Origin: Desulfurivibrio dismutans | Lineage (GTDB): Bacteria > Desulfobacterota > Desulfobulbia > Desulfobulbales > Desulfurivibrionaceae | Direction of reading: 5' to 3' | DNA: 64,000 nt | Assembly: GCF_029210385.1 (NCBI RefSeq) | Contig: NZ_JARGDQ010000011.1 | Coordinates: 1 to 64,000 of the forward strand | In this document: positions 42,040 to 50,639 of the stretch, one piece after another | Position numbering within the stretch: the first letter of the stretch is position 1 | How the letters are laid out: every line of letters begins with the position of its first letter | Notes under the pieces: generated by a model | What the model saw: only the letters and a program-made list of their open reading frames with translations | Databases searched by the model: none | What the model was told of the DNA's origin: nothing | Position numbers and translations under genes: made by a program

Positions 42040-43326
42040 TTAAAGGAGGTCAAAGAAAAGCACTTCGCAGACCAGGGTGCGATTGCAGTTGCGCCGCAGC
42101 CGGCTTTTAGCCCGGCGCAGATGCTGGCGGCAGCGGCCCAGCGCGGCTGTGTCCCGCCGGCCCGCCGCCGCGCTCAGCAAAGGCAGAAGATCACGGTTGA
42201 TAAGCTTCGACGCCTTGATATCCGGCTGGTTCGACTGGCGATAACCGTCCAGCAGTGACAGGTCGTGGTAGCAGGAGGCCAGCAGGTCTATAAAGTCTTC
42301 CAGTTCATCTTTAAGTTGGGCGCAGCGTTCGGCCCAGTACAACACCACGGCGGTGGCCGCCGGCTCTTCGGGCCGCAGGTTCAGCAGGGCATCCAGTACC
42401 TCCCGGCGCAGGGCCAGAAACCCCTTTTGCTGCAATTGCCGGGCGCGGCCCAGGCTGCCTTCGGCCACCGCCGCCAGGGTTAGGAACTCTTCCGGCAATG
42501 GTGGGTCTTGCCGGCGGTTTTGGGGCGCCTGGCGCCCGCCGGTCTCCGGATCTGACTTTAACAGGGCCAAGGCCAGGGTCTCCGTCGGCAGGGGAAAAAA
42601 CGGAATGACCTGGCAGCGGGAAAGGATGGTGGGAAGAATGCCGCCGGCCTCGTCGCCGGTAAGGATCAGGATGGTGTCGGCGGGCGGTTCCTCCAGCACT
42701 TTGAGCAGGCTGTTGGCCGCCTCCCGCCGCATGGTATGAACTTCGCCCAACAGCACCACCCGGCGACCGGCCTCCATGGGCGGATACTGCAGGGATTTTT
42801 TGATTTCCCGCACCTGGCCGATCTTGATTCCCGCCCCTTCGGGCATAATCTCCAAAAAATCAGGGTGGTTGCCGGAGGCAAACTTACGGCAGGAAGGACA
42901 AAGCCCGCAGGCCTCCAGGGGGTCGGGGCGCCCAGTTGGCACGGCAGCGTCACCATGCAGCGGTGGTGCAGATTCGGGCAAGCGGTCCGGCGCCGCGTAC
43001 CCCGGGTACGCAAGCCGGTCCGATCGCCCGAAGATGCGCTCAGTTGGCACGGAAGCGTAACCGTGCAGCAGTGGTGCAGATTCGGGCAAGCGGTCCGGCG
43101 CCGCGTACCCCGGGTACGCAAGCCGGTCCGATCGCCCGAAGATGCGCTGCTGCTGCACGGTTACGCAATTTAATGCGGCGGCCAGGGCCCGTGCTGCGGT
43201 TTTTTTGCCTATTCCTTCCGGACCTCGGAAAAGGTAGGCGTGGGCCAGCCGGTCGCCGGTCAGGGCCCGGCGCAGCATCTCTTTGGCCTGGTCTTGGGCG
43301 ATGATTTGGGAGAAGGGGATCAGCAT
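42040..43326 (-). CDS. holB: DNA polymerase III delta' with palindrome insertion
   Basis: Clamp-loader subunit of 428 residues. AAA+ P-loop region RGPEGIGKKTA is at 34-44, the zinc module is C140, C143 and C146 (ACGLCPSCRK) with C54 as the likely fourth ligand, and the sensor region reads NSLLKVLEEPP. Typical proteins are about 330-350 long. The excess is a 72-residue insert (about 61-132) made of two 36-residue repeats beginning RIFGRSDRLAYPGYAAPDRL, encoded by a duplicated palindromic element. The insert lies between the first Cys and the other three, in a surface loop, and the frame is preserved. It is probably still functional. Confidence 0.88.
   Translation of the reverse strand: MLIPFSQIIAQDQAKEMLRRALTGDRLAHAYLFRGPEGIGKKTAARALAAALNCVTVQQQRIFGRSDRLAYPGYAAPDRLPESAPLLHGYASVPTERIFGRSDRLAYPGYAAPDRLPESAPPLHGDAAVPTGRPDPLEACGLCPSCRKFASGNHPDFLEIMPEGAGIKIGQVREIKKSLQYPPMEAGRRVVLLGEVHTMRREAANSLLKVLEEPPADTILILTGDEAGGILPTILSRCQVIPFFPLPTETLALALLKSDPETGGRQAPQNRRQDPPLPEEFLTLAAVAEGSLGRARQLQQKGFLALRREVLDALLNLRPEEPAATAVVLYWAERCAQLKDELEDFIDLLASCYHDLSLLDGYRQSNQPDIKASKLINRDLLPLLSAAAGRRDTAALGRCRQHLRRAKSRLRRNCNRTLVCEVLFFDLL
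42933..43164. repeat. GTAA-palindrome element, tandemly duplicated inside holB
   Basis: A complete 108-bp palindrome (43057-43164; ends GTAACCGTGCAGCAG / CTGCTGCACGGTTAC, centre GTACCCCGGGTAC) is preceded by a second copy. The repeat unit (42933-43040 and 43041-43148) is exactly 108 bases and the two copies differ at four positions. It is in frame within holB on the minus strand. Confidence 0.95.
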
Positions 43327-43334
43327 GGGTGCTG

Positions 43335-44459
43335 CTAGCCAAACAGGGTTTTTTGGCGGGGGTCAACGAGGTCGGCGGGGGGATTAGGCTCGGGTGGCGG
43401 CGGTTGGGGCGGGGCAGTGGCTCTGGGCGCGCCCCCTTTTTTCCTGGGTTGCGGTCGGGGGATTGCGGGCGGTTCATTATCCGGTGCAAGCTCCTGGGCC
43501 GGGCCGGGCAGATAAAGAAAACGCTCCAGGTTGCGCTGGTAGTCGCTCCACTGGTAGCCTGGCTCGGTGGTTTGCCGGTTTAAACGGTGAAAGTAGTTTG
43601 CCTTGGCATCCAGGTTGTCGAGGAAATGCAGGATGAAGGCCTCCTGCATCATGGGCAGTGTGGGGGAGCCGTATTCGTGGTGGCCGTGGTGGCTCAGCAC
43701 CAGGTGTTGCAGCCGTTCCAGCAGCTCAGGGGGGAAATCTTCGATGGCCGCCGCTTTTTCCCCGATCAGTTCGGCCCCGATTACCAGGTGACCCACCAGC
43801 CGTCCCCGGTTGCTGTAGCCAAAGGGGAACTCCCGGTAGGTCAGCTCATCGGTTTTGCCCAGGTCGTGGAGCAGTGCCCCGGACAGCAGCAGGTCGGCGT
43901 CGATGCCGGGATAGAGACGGCTGACCGCCTCGGCCAGCCGGGTTACGGCCACCGTGTGTTCCAGCAGGCCGCCCAGATAGGCGTGATGCATGCTTTTGGC
44001 GGCCGGTGCGGTGATGAAGCGCTGATAGAACGGGCGGTCGGCAAAAAAAGCGGCCAGCAACCGGCGCAAAGGAGGGTTTTGCACCACGGCCAGCAGCCGC
44101 TGGAGTTCTTCCTCCAGTTCCCGGCGGTCAAAATCGCCGCTGGGCATGAAATCCGCCGGGTCGACGGTCGCCGGATCCACCGGGCTGATCCGGTTGATTT
44201 TCAGTTGCGGGCTGCCCTGGTAGCTGTCACCATGGCCGTTTACCTGGATATAGTTGCCTGGTTGGCAATAGGGGGCCAGGGCTTCGGCGTCGTCCCACAC
44301 CGGGCCGCCGATCTCGCCGCTTTTGTCCAGCAGCTTCAGGCGCAGGAAAGGCTTGCCGGCCCGGGTCTCGCCCCGGCTCAGTTCCTTGACCAGGAAAACC
44401 CCGTCCACCGCCTGACCTTCTTTGATTTCGGCAATTAAAAGCCCTTTCTCGCCATTCAT
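43335..44459 (-). CDS. OB-fold/HD-domain 3'-5' exoribonuclease (YhaM-like)
   Basis: The 374-residue protein has an N-terminal OB fold (DGVFLVKELSRGETRAGKPF, GEIGGPVWDDA) and an HD hydrolase domain. The HD domain contains HHAYLGGLLEHTVAV, LLHDLGKTDEL, LVLSHHG and DNLDAKANYFH. This architecture matches YhaM/CbfA-type nucleases that trim RNA or single-stranded DNA. The C-terminal 65 residues are Pro-rich and disordered. It precedes holB by eight bases. Confidence 0.85.
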   Translation of the reverse strand: MNGEKGLLIAEIKEGQAVDGVFLVKELSRGETRAGKPFLRLKLLDKSGEIGGPVWDDAEALAPYCQPGNYIQVNGHGDSYQGSPQLKINRISPVDPATVDPADFMPSGDFDRRELEEELQRLLAVVQNPPLRRLLAAFFADRPFYQRFITAPAAKSMHHAYLGGLLEHTVAVTRLAEAVSRLYPGIDADLLLSGALLHDLGKTDELTYREFPFGYSNRGRLVGHLVIGAELIGEKAAAIEDFPPELLERLQHLVLSHHGHHEYGSPTLPMMQEAFILHFLDNLDAKANYFHRLNRQTTEPGYQWSDYQRNLERFLYLPGPAQELAPDNEPPAIPRPQPRKKGGAPRATAPPQPPPPEPNPPADLVDPRQKTLFG

Positions 44460-44486
44460 AATCCTGATTCCTTCAGTAATTGTAAC

Positions 44487-44588
44487 GTAACCAATTCACC
44501 GGGTTTGTCCCGTAAGCAGTCACGGAATGCCGCATTTTCGGGCAAACCGGGCAGGTCGCCCGAAAATACGGTGTTACTGCATGGTTAC
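44487..44588. repeat. Diverged GTAA-palindrome element (purL 3' end)
   Basis: Left end GTAACCAATTCACC and right end GCATGGTTAC, with a strong internal hairpin (GCATTTTCGGGC ... GCCCGAAAATAC, 44531-44570). It shares the GTAA/TTAC ends and the TTCGGGC / GCCCGAA arms with the other copies but has a different centre. Its last C is the third base (on the plus strand the first) of the purL TAG codon. Confidence 0.6.
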
Positions 44589-47578
44589 TAGAAGGCGAGC
44601 GTGTGCTGCCAGCTCCGTTTCAGGTCTTCCGTCCGCTCCACCAGCACCGTTTCGCCATTGAGGCCGCTGACCCGCAGTACCGGTTCCGAGGTCACCACCC
44701 CAATGCGGCTGCATTCGGCTCCGGCCATGGTCTGTTCAAACTCGTCGGCGTCGGCTGGGGCGACGGTGACCAGCAGGCGGCTGGCGCTTTCGGCAAAGAG
44801 CAGTACGTCGTCGCGGTACACCCCTTCAGCAAGAGCCAGCCCCAGGTCGATGTCCAGTCCCAGATTACCGGCAAAAGCGCACTCCGCTGCCGCTACCCCC
44901 AGGCCGCCGTCGGAGAGATCGTGGGCCGAGGCCACCAGACCCCGGGTCATGGCCTGGTGCAGGGCCTCGTAACGCCGGCGGGCGGCTACGGGGTTGACTT
45001 TGGGCACGTTGTTGCCGATGCCGCCCAGGCGGGCGGCGTACTCCGAACCGCCCAGTTCATCATAGGTTGTGCCCAGCAGGTAGACCAGGTCGCCGGATTT
45101 TTTGGCGTCCATGGTCACCGCTTTATTGACGTCGGCGATCTTGGCCACCACCGAAAAGAGCAGGGTGGGGGGGATCGAGATTTTGACGTTGTTCATCATG
45201 TAATCGTTTTTCATCGAGTCCTTGCCGGAGATGCATGGGACTCCGAAAGCCACGGCGCAGGCGGCCAGGGCCTGGTTGGCCCGTACCAGCTGGGCCAGCT
45301 TGTAGGGTCCGTCCGGGGTTTTTTCGGACTGCACCGGATCGCACCAGCAGAAGTTGTCCAGCCCGGCCATGTGATCAAGCCCCGCCCCGGTGGCCACCGC
45401 GTTGCGGATGGCTTCATCGACGGCGCAGGCGGCCATGTGATAAGTGTCGATATCGGAATACTTGGGGCAGATGCCGTGGGCGATTACCAGACCCTCGGAG
45501 GCATCAAGCTGCGGCCGGATAACCGCCGCGTCGGACGGGCCGTCGTTTTCCGCCCCGGTCAGCGGCTTGACCACACTGCCGCCCTGGACCTCGTGGTCGT
45601 ACTGCCGCACCACGTATTCCTTGCTGCAGACGTTGAGCCGGCCCAGCAGGCCGTGGAGTTCCTCGCCCAGGTTGGGCGCCGCCGGCAACTCCAGTTCGGG
45701 GTGGATCGGCGGGGTCCAGCGGGCGGTGAGCTGCATGGGGGGCAGACCGTGGTGGACAAAATCCATGTCCAGGCAGGCCACCGTCTGTTCCTGGTACAGC
45801 ACATGGAACTTGCCGGAATCGGTAAAGGTGCCCAGCACCGTGGCTTCCACTTCCATGCGCCGGCAAAGGGCCAGGAACTCTTGGATTCTGGCCGGCGGCA
45901 CCGCTAAAGTCATCCGTTCCTGGGCCTCGGAAATCATGATCTCCCAGGGCTGCAGGCCCGGGTACTTGAGCGGCGCCTTGTCCAGGTGCAGTTCAAAACC
46001 GCCGGTGTCTTCGGCCATCTCGCCCACCGAGGAAGAGAGGCCGCCGGCGCCGTTGTCGGTGATGCAACTGTAAAGCCCCAAATCACGGGCTTTGAGCAGG
46101 CAGTCGAACATCCGTTTTTGGGTGATGGGGTCGCCGATCTGTACCGCCGTGGCCGGCGAACCTTCGTGCAGCTCTTCCGAGGAGAAGGTGGCCCCGTGGA
46201 TGCCGTCCTTGCCGATGCGGCCGCCGGTCATGACAATCAAATCCCCGGGATTGGCCTTTTTGTGTTCCGAGGGCTGGCCGCCCACCAGGGTCGGCATGAT
46301 CCCCACCGTGCCGCAGAAAACCAGGGGCTTGCCAGCGAAGCGGGAATCGAAGACCAGCGAGCCGTTGACCGTTGGAATACCGCTTTTGTTGCCGCCGTGC
46401 TCCACTCCCTGGCGCACCCCTTCAAGGATCCGCTTGGGATGCAGCAGTCGGGCCGGCAGCGGGTCTTCGTAAAAAGGTGAGGCAAAGCAGAAAACATCGG
46501 TGTTGGCGATCAGTTTGGCCCCCATGCCGGTGCCGAACGGGTCGCGGTTGACCCCGACGATGCCGGTCAGTGCGCCGCCGTAAGGGTCCAGGGCCGAGGG
46601 GCTGTTGTGGGTTTCCACTTTGAAGGCGATGTTCCAGTCCTGGGTAAAGCGAATGACCCCGGCATTGTCCTTGAATACCGACAGGCACCAGTCGTTATCT
46701 CCCATCTGGCGGCGAATTTCGGCGGTGGGCGCCCTGATGAAGGTGTCGAACAGGCTGTGAAAAACGGTTTTTTCACCGCTGACGGTGTCTTCGTAGCTGA
46801 TTTGGGCGTTGAAGATCTTGTGCTTGCAGTGTTCCGACCAACTCTGGGCCAGCACCTCCAGCTCCACGTCGGTGATCTTTTCCCCCAGCCCCAGCCCGCG
46901 CCGCTGTTCAATGACCGGCGGGTCGGCAAGGTGGTCCCGGATTACCTGCATCTCTTCCAGGCCCAGGGCCAGCACTCCATCCCGACTGATTTGCAGCAGG
47001 GTCTCGTCGCTGACATTGAGGTCGATTTCCGCTACCCGCCACTGGTCGCCGCCGGTTACTCGCGGGGCGTGGGCCGGCACCCCGCCCTGGTCGACAAACT
47101 CCCGGTGATCAAGAATGGTGAACCGCTCGATCAGTTCATTGGCCAGTAGCTTGGCGGCGATAATTTCCACCTGCCCCCGGGTCAGCTCACCCTGCAGCAG
47201 ATACTGCATGGAGGTATAAACCGCCTCCTGGTCGTTCAACGGGCGGCCCAGCAGCAGAGCCAGGGCCTGGCTGGCGGTACGGCCTTCGTTGTCGGTAACG
47301 CCGGGGCGGTAACCCACCTCGATGCACCAGTCAAAGGCCAGTTCCTGGCGCCGGGCCAGGGAATCCAGGGCGTAGTCCTGGGTCACTGGGTCGCAGTACG
47401 GGCCGGCGGCCGCGGCCTGGAGCTGTTCCGGGGTGATGTCCGCTTCCACGGTGAAAACCTTGATGGTGCGAACTTCCTCCACCGCCAGTTGCAGGTCGGC
47501 AGCGATCCGTTTGCGGGTCGCCTGGCCAAAGGAATCGTTAATCCGGGTTTTCAGGCCAACCTCGATGCGGGCAAGCAT
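44588..47578 (-). CDS. purL: Phosphoribosylformylglycinamidine synthase, PurS-PurL fusion
   Basis: The 996-residue synthetase subunit makes formylglycinamidine ribotide from FGAR and ATP in purine synthesis. The first 85 or so residues (MLARIEVGLKTRINDSFGQA, VKVFTVEADI-like strand) resemble PurS. The body has AQSWSEHCKHKIF, AFKVETHNSPSALDPYGGAL, TDNGAGGLSSSVGEMAED, VRQYDHEVQGGSVV and HDLSDGGLGVAAAECAF. No glutaminase (PurQ) domain is attached at the C-terminus, so ammonia must come from a separate PurQ not in this window. Confidence 0.9.
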   Translation of the reverse strand: MLARIEVGLKTRINDSFGQATRKRIAADLQLAVEEVRTIKVFTVEADITPEQLQAAAAGPYCDPVTQDYALDSLARRQELAFDWCIEVGYRPGVTDNEGRTASQALALLLGRPLNDQEAVYTSMQYLLQGELTRGQVEIIAAKLLANELIERFTILDHREFVDQGGVPAHAPRVTGGDQWRVAEIDLNVSDETLLQISRDGVLALGLEEMQVIRDHLADPPVIEQRRGLGLGEKITDVELEVLAQSWSEHCKHKIFNAQISYEDTVSGEKTVFHSLFDTFIRAPTAEIRRQMGDNDWCLSVFKDNAGVIRFTQDWNIAFKVETHNSPSALDPYGGALTGIVGVNRDPFGTGMGAKLIANTDVFCFASPFYEDPLPARLLHPKRILEGVRQGVEHGGNKSGIPTVNGSLVFDSRFAGKPLVFCGTVGIMPTLVGGQPSEHKKANPGDLIVMTGGRIGKDGIHGATFSSEELHEGSPATAVQIGDPITQKRMFDCLLKARDLGLYSCITDNGAGGLSSSVGEMAEDTGGFELHLDKAPLKYPGLQPWEIMISEAQERMTLAVPPARIQEFLALCRRMEVEATVLGTFTDSGKFHVLYQEQTVACLDMDFVHHGLPPMQLTARWTPPIHPELELPAAPNLGEELHGLLGRLNVCSKEYVVRQYDHEVQGGSVVKPLTGAENDGPSDAAVIRPQLDASEGLVIAHGICPKYSDIDTYHMAACAVDEAIRNAVATGAGLDHMAGLDNFCWCDPVQSEKTPDGPYKLAQLVRANQALAACAVAFGVPCISGKDSMKNDYMMNNVKISIPPTLLFSVVAKIADVNKAVTMDAKKSGDLVYLLGTTYDELGGSEYAARLGGIGNNVPKVNPVAARRRYEALHQAMTRGLVASAHDLSDGGLGVAAAECAFAGNLGLDIDLGLALAEGVYRDDVLLFAESASRLLVTVAPADADEFEQTMAGAECSRIGVVTSEPVLRVSGLNGETVLVERTEDLKRSWQHTLAF

Positions 47579-47659
47579 GCTGGGCTCCTTGGCAAATTTT
47601 ATAATTTATTGTTAATGGCGCCGGGCCAGAATCACCGGCTGGAACGTTTACCGATTTTC

Positions 47660-47810
47660 TTAACCGTTCACCAGGGCCAACAGAGTGTCGATTTAACGGG
47701 CTGTAAACGTTCAGCAGTGCCCCAGATTCGGGTAAGCAGCCAAGCGCCGCGTACCCCGCGTACGTAAGCTTGGTTGATCACCTGAAGGTGGGGTGCTGCT
47801 GAACGTTTAC
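47660..47810. repeat. GTAA-palindrome element with left extension (upstream of tRNA-Gly)
   Basis: The 108-bp core (47703-47810) has ends GTAAACGTTCAGCAG / CTGCTGAACGTTTAC and centre GTACCCCGCGTAC. A 43-base left extension starts TAACCGTTCACCAGGG and ends TAACGGGCT. The same extension, at the same distance, precedes the copy at 56039. The rest of the purL-tRNA gap (47579-47954) holds only the tRNA promoter. Confidence 0.85.
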
Positions 47811-47907
47811 CGATTTTCGTTGGCACGACAATATAACGCATCAGATTTTTTTTGCCCGGACCTTTTTTGCCCGGCCGTGATTACCATCGTTCCCGTTGCC
47901 GCCACCC

Positions 47908-47935
47908 TTGACAAGTTCGCAAAAATCTGTATATT
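47908..47935 (+). promoter_or_regulatory. tRNA-Gly promoter
   Basis: TTGACA (47908-47913) and TATATT (47930-47935) are 16 bases apart and end 19 bases before the mature tRNA start. The -35 and spacer (TTGACAAGTTCGCAAAAATC) also resemble the left end of repeat family 2. Confidence 0.6.
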
Positions 47936-47954
47936 CGTTGCCATCAGGAAGAGG

Positions 47955-48030
47955 GCGGACATAGCTCAGCTGGTAGAGTACAAGCTTCCCAAGCTTGGTG
48001 TCGCGGGTTCGAATCCCGTTGTCCGCTCCA
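47955..48030 (+). tRNA. tRNA-Gly (CCC anticodon)
   Basis: The 76-base cloverleaf has acceptor stem GCGGACA/TGTCCGC, D loop AGCTCAGCTGGTAGAG, anticodon stem-loop CAAGC-TTCCCAA-GCTTG with anticodon CCC, T arm GCGGGTTCGAATCCCGT and an encoded CCA. It reads GGG glycine codons. Confidence 0.95.
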
Positions 48031-48032
48031 GG

Positions 48033-48055
48033 TCCCCCATTAAGGGGGCTTTCTT
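48033..48055 (+). terminator. Hairpin after tRNA-Gly
   Basis: CCCCC and GGGGG pair around ATTAAG directly after the CCA end and are followed by CTTTCTT. A second hairpin-plus-T-run lies further on at 48138-48161. Confidence 0.5.
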
Positions 48056-48137
48056 GATCGCCGGCGGGCGGTGTGAGATTGTCGTTTCACCGTCTGCTGT
48101 TTTTTCAGAGCCGCCCGGGTCGGGTGGAATTTTGAAA

Positions 48138-48161
48138 GTGGGCCGCAAGCCCGCTTTTTTT
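48138..48161 (+). terminator. Intrinsic terminator downstream of tRNA-Gly
   Basis: GTGGGC pairs with GCCCGC (one G-T pair) around a four-base loop and is followed by seven T residues. It should end the tRNA transcript ahead of the rimP unit. Confidence 0.65.
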
Positions 48162-48182
48162 GTTTTGGTAACCTGATTTTGG

Positions 48183-48342
48183 TTAACAGCCCGTTGAAAA
48201 ACGGGCTGTTAGCGGCCCCATGGATGGGCCGCCGAATTCATTGGCACTGAAAGTGGCAATGAATTCGTGAGGTTGGCCAAAGCCATCTTTGGCCAACCGT
48301 TAGTTGAAAAAGCCAGGGATGGCTTTTTCAACGGACTGCTAA
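48183..48342. repeat. MITE-like element upstream of rimP (five hairpins)
   Basis: Terminal inverted repeats of 19 bases (TTAACAGCCCGTTGAAAAA at 48183-48201 and its complement with two mismatches at 48324-48342) enclose a chain of hairpins at 48185-48210, 48212-48232, 48234-48266, 48271-48298 and 48303-48332, most of them perfect. TGG flanks both ends. It ends 15 bases before the rimP start. Confidence 0.65.
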
Positions 48343-48356
48343 TGGAGTTAAGGTGT

Positions 48357-48830
48357 ATGTCGGCGGGAGAATCCGAATCAGCTTTGGTCCGTCGTCTCCA
48401 TGAGCTGCTGGAGCCGGTGGTGCTGGACCATGGTCTCGATCTGGCGGAACTACAGTTCCGCCGCGAGGCGCCGGGTTGGGTGCTGCGTCTGATCATCGAT
48501 GCCGATGACGGAGTCAGCATCGACGACTGCGCCCGGGTCAGCCGCGAGGTTTCGCATCTACTGGAGGTTGAGGATCCCATTGAGCAGGCCTTCAGCCTGG
48601 AGGTTTCCTCCCCGGGGTTGAATCGCCCCCTGAAGCGCGAACGTGACTATTTTCGCTGCCGGGGCAAGATGGCCAAAATCGTCTGCCGGGAAAAAATTGA
48701 TGGGCAGAATGTGGTTATCGGTCGCCTCGGCGAGTTGGAAAACGGCGATATTGTGGTGGAAACCGAAACCGGTCCGGTTCGGGTGCCGCTGGCGCAAGTC
48801 AGCCGTGCCCGTCTGCTGGTTGAATGGTAA
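48357..48830 (+). CDS. rimP: Ribosome maturation factor RimP
   Basis: The 157-residue protein assists 30S subunit assembly. Key stretches are ELLEPVVLDHGLDLAELQFR, LRLIIDADDGVSIDDCARVS and VSSPGLNRPLKRERDYFRC, followed by the SH3-like C-terminal domain. The start at 48357 (after AAGGTG) gives the normal family length; the frame is open upstream but those codons lie in the hairpin element. It leads the classical rimP-nusA-infB operon. Confidence 0.9.
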   Translation: MSAGESESALVRRLHELLEPVVLDHGLDLAELQFRREAPGWVLRLIIDADDGVSIDDCARVSREVSHLLEVEDPIEQAFSLEVSSPGLNRPLKRERDYFRCRGKMAKIVCREKIDGQNVVIGRLGELENGDIVVETETGPVRVPLAQVSRARLLVEW

Positions 48831-48866
48831 TTGTATAACGTTTAAAGATTGTTAGACATCCAAGTA

Positions 48867-49021
48867 TGATGACTTCACAAAAAGTCATCATCGCGCCCAT
48901 GGACGGGCGCGCAAGTCAATAGCTTGCTTTGTAAACTGTTGATTTGTAAGGAAAGCTGAAACGGCGTTTTCGCTTTCCGGGGAGCAAAAAGTCCATGGAC
49001 GGACTTTTTGCGAATTCATCA
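48867..49021. repeat. MITE-like element between rimP and nusA
   Basis: The ends TGATGACTTCACAAAAA and TTTTTGCGAATTCATCA are inverted repeats with two mismatches. AGTA flanks the element on both sides (48863-48866, 49022-49025), like a target duplication. Internal hairpins lie at 48867-48890, 48892-48911, 48950-48978 and 48984-49011 (perfect 11-bp stem). Two of them share the loop sequence CATGGAC, and the element upstream of rimP has CATGGAT. Confidence 0.65.
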
Positions 49022-49037
49022 AGTATGGAGTTGGCAA

Positions 49038-50468
49038 ATGATATCCGAACTTAAGAGAATCATCGATCAGATCAGCCGCGACAAGGGCATTAACCGCGAT
49101 CTGCTTATTGAGGCCATTGAAGAGGCGGTGATGAGCGCGGCCAAGAAGAAATACGGCCATCGCCGCGAGATCGAGGCCCGCTATAACGACGAGTACGGCG
49201 AGATCGAGCTCTTCCAGTTTCGCACCGTGGTGGACGAGGTGACCGACGAGCAGACCGAAATCTCGCTCATCGACGCCAAAGAGCTGGACTCGGAAGTGGA
49301 GATGGGCGATGAGCTGGGCAGCAAGATGGACTCCGCCGCCGACCTGGGCCGGATCGCCGCCCAGTCTGCCAAGCAGGTCATTATCCAGAAGATGAAGGAA
49401 GCGGAAAGCGATGTGGTTTTCGATCTCTTCAAAGAGCGCAAGGGGGATATCGTCAACGGCATTGTGCAGCGCTTTGAACGGGGCAACATGATCGTCAACC
49501 TGGGTCGGACCGACGCTATTTTGCCTTCTCGTGAGCAGATGCCCCGCAAGTCTTACCGTCAGGGCGACCGCATCCGCGCCTACCTGCTGGATGTCCGCCA
49601 GTCCTCCAAAGAGCCGCAGCTGATTTTGAGCCGCACTTGCAACGAATTTCTCACCAAACTGTTCACCATGGAAGTGCCGGAGATCGCCGAAGGCATCGTC
49701 AAGGTCATGGGGGTGGCCCGGGAACCGGGCTCCCGGGCCAAGATCGCCGTAAGCTCCACCGAGAGTGACGTCGATCCGGTGGGCGCTTGCGTGGGGATGA
49801 AGGGTTCCCGGGTCCAAAATGTGGTGCAGGAGTTGCAGGGTGAGAAGATCGATATCGTGCCCTGGAGCCCGGACCCGGCCCGTTTTGTCTCCAATGCCCT
49901 GGCCCCGGCTCAGGTCTCCATGGTGGTGGTGGATGAGGAAAACAACACCTTGCTGGTGGTGGTGCCCGACGACCAGCTCTCGCTGGCCATCGGCCGCCAG
50001 GGCCAGAACGTGCGGATGGCCTCGGCCTTGCTGGGCTGGCGGATCGACGTTAAGAGCGAAACAAAATATTCCCGCTCCATCGAAGATGGCTTCCAGTCCC
50101 TGCTCGATGTCGAAGGGATAACCGAAAAGCAGGCGGAGAAGCTGTACGACAGCGGGGTCGCCTCGGCCGCCGAGCTGGCGGCGGCGGACCCGGCCGAAGT
50201 GGTGGCCACCCTGGGCCTGGAAGAGCCCGAGGCACAAGCCCTGGTAACGGCGGCGGCCCAGGTGGCGCCCCGGGAAGAAGATGAGCAGGCGGTCGCCGGC
50301 GGCGCCGAAGCGCCACCGGCCGCGCCGGATCCGGAAGCGGTCGCGGAGACTGTGCCGCCCGAGGAAGTTAAGCCTGCCAGCGAAGAGAACGCCGACAAAG
50401 ATCCCGCCGGTGAAGAACCCGCGGGTGAATCGGTGCCGTCGGAGGATGACAGTGACAAGCGTTCATGA
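49038..50468 (+). CDS. nusA: Transcription termination/antitermination factor NusA
   Basis: Start at 49038 (GGAG upstream; MISELKRIIDQISRDKG) gives 476 residues. Domains: N-terminal RNA-polymerase-binding domain (1-125), S1 domain (about 130-200; GIVQRFERGNMIVNLGRTDA), two KH domains (about 200-345; VGACVGMKGSRVQNVVQEL, SLAIGRQGQNVRMASALLGW) and a helix-hairpin-helix repeat (VEGITEKQAEKLYDSGVAS). The last 60 residues are acidic and disordered. No ylxR or L7Ae-like gene separates it from infB. Confidence 0.94.
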   Translation: MISELKRIIDQISRDKGINRDLLIEAIEEAVMSAAKKKYGHRREIEARYNDEYGEIELFQFRTVVDEVTDEQTEISLIDAKELDSEVEMGDELGSKMDSAADLGRIAAQSAKQVIIQKMKEAESDVVFDLFKERKGDIVNGIVQRFERGNMIVNLGRTDAILPSREQMPRKSYRQGDRIRAYLLDVRQSSKEPQLILSRTCNEFLTKLFTMEVPEIAEGIVKVMGVAREPGSRAKIAVSSTESDVDPVGACVGMKGSRVQNVVQELQGEKIDIVPWSPDPARFVSNALAPAQVSMVVVDEENNTLLVVVPDDQLSLAIGRQGQNVRMASALLGWRIDVKSETKYSRSIEDGFQSLLDVEGITEKQAEKLYDSGVASAAELAAADPAEVVATLGLEEPEAQALVTAAAQVAPREEDEQAVAGGAEAPPAAPDPEAVAETVPPEEVKPASEENADKDPAGEEPAGESVPSEDDSDKRS

Positions 50469-50639
50469 TATACTGACCCGTTTGATAAAAAGCGATTAGG
50501 AAGTGGCGTAAAAGTTGGTGCCAGGAAAGTTGGCGCATGGTTACGATGGTCACGAAAGTTGCGGTACGCAGGGCGGTGAGCAAACCGCCCCGACCGGGAT
50601 ATTGACGAAGAGTCGGAAGATTCTCTTCGGGAGTATGGA

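Noticed and set aside
42933-43148. Two 108-bp direct repeats in holB as a possible CRISPR array
   Set aside because: Only two adjacent units without spacers, in frame within a gene, and each is a long palindrome also found elsewhere alone.
47955-48030. tRNA-Gly as an integration site for an island
   Set aside because: No integrase gene and no duplicated tRNA 3' end were seen nearby; the flanks are purL and the rimP operon.
50469-50639. A missing small gene (ylxR-like) between nusA and infB
   Set aside because: No frame of adequate length with the expected motifs exists in this 171-base gap on the plus strand.
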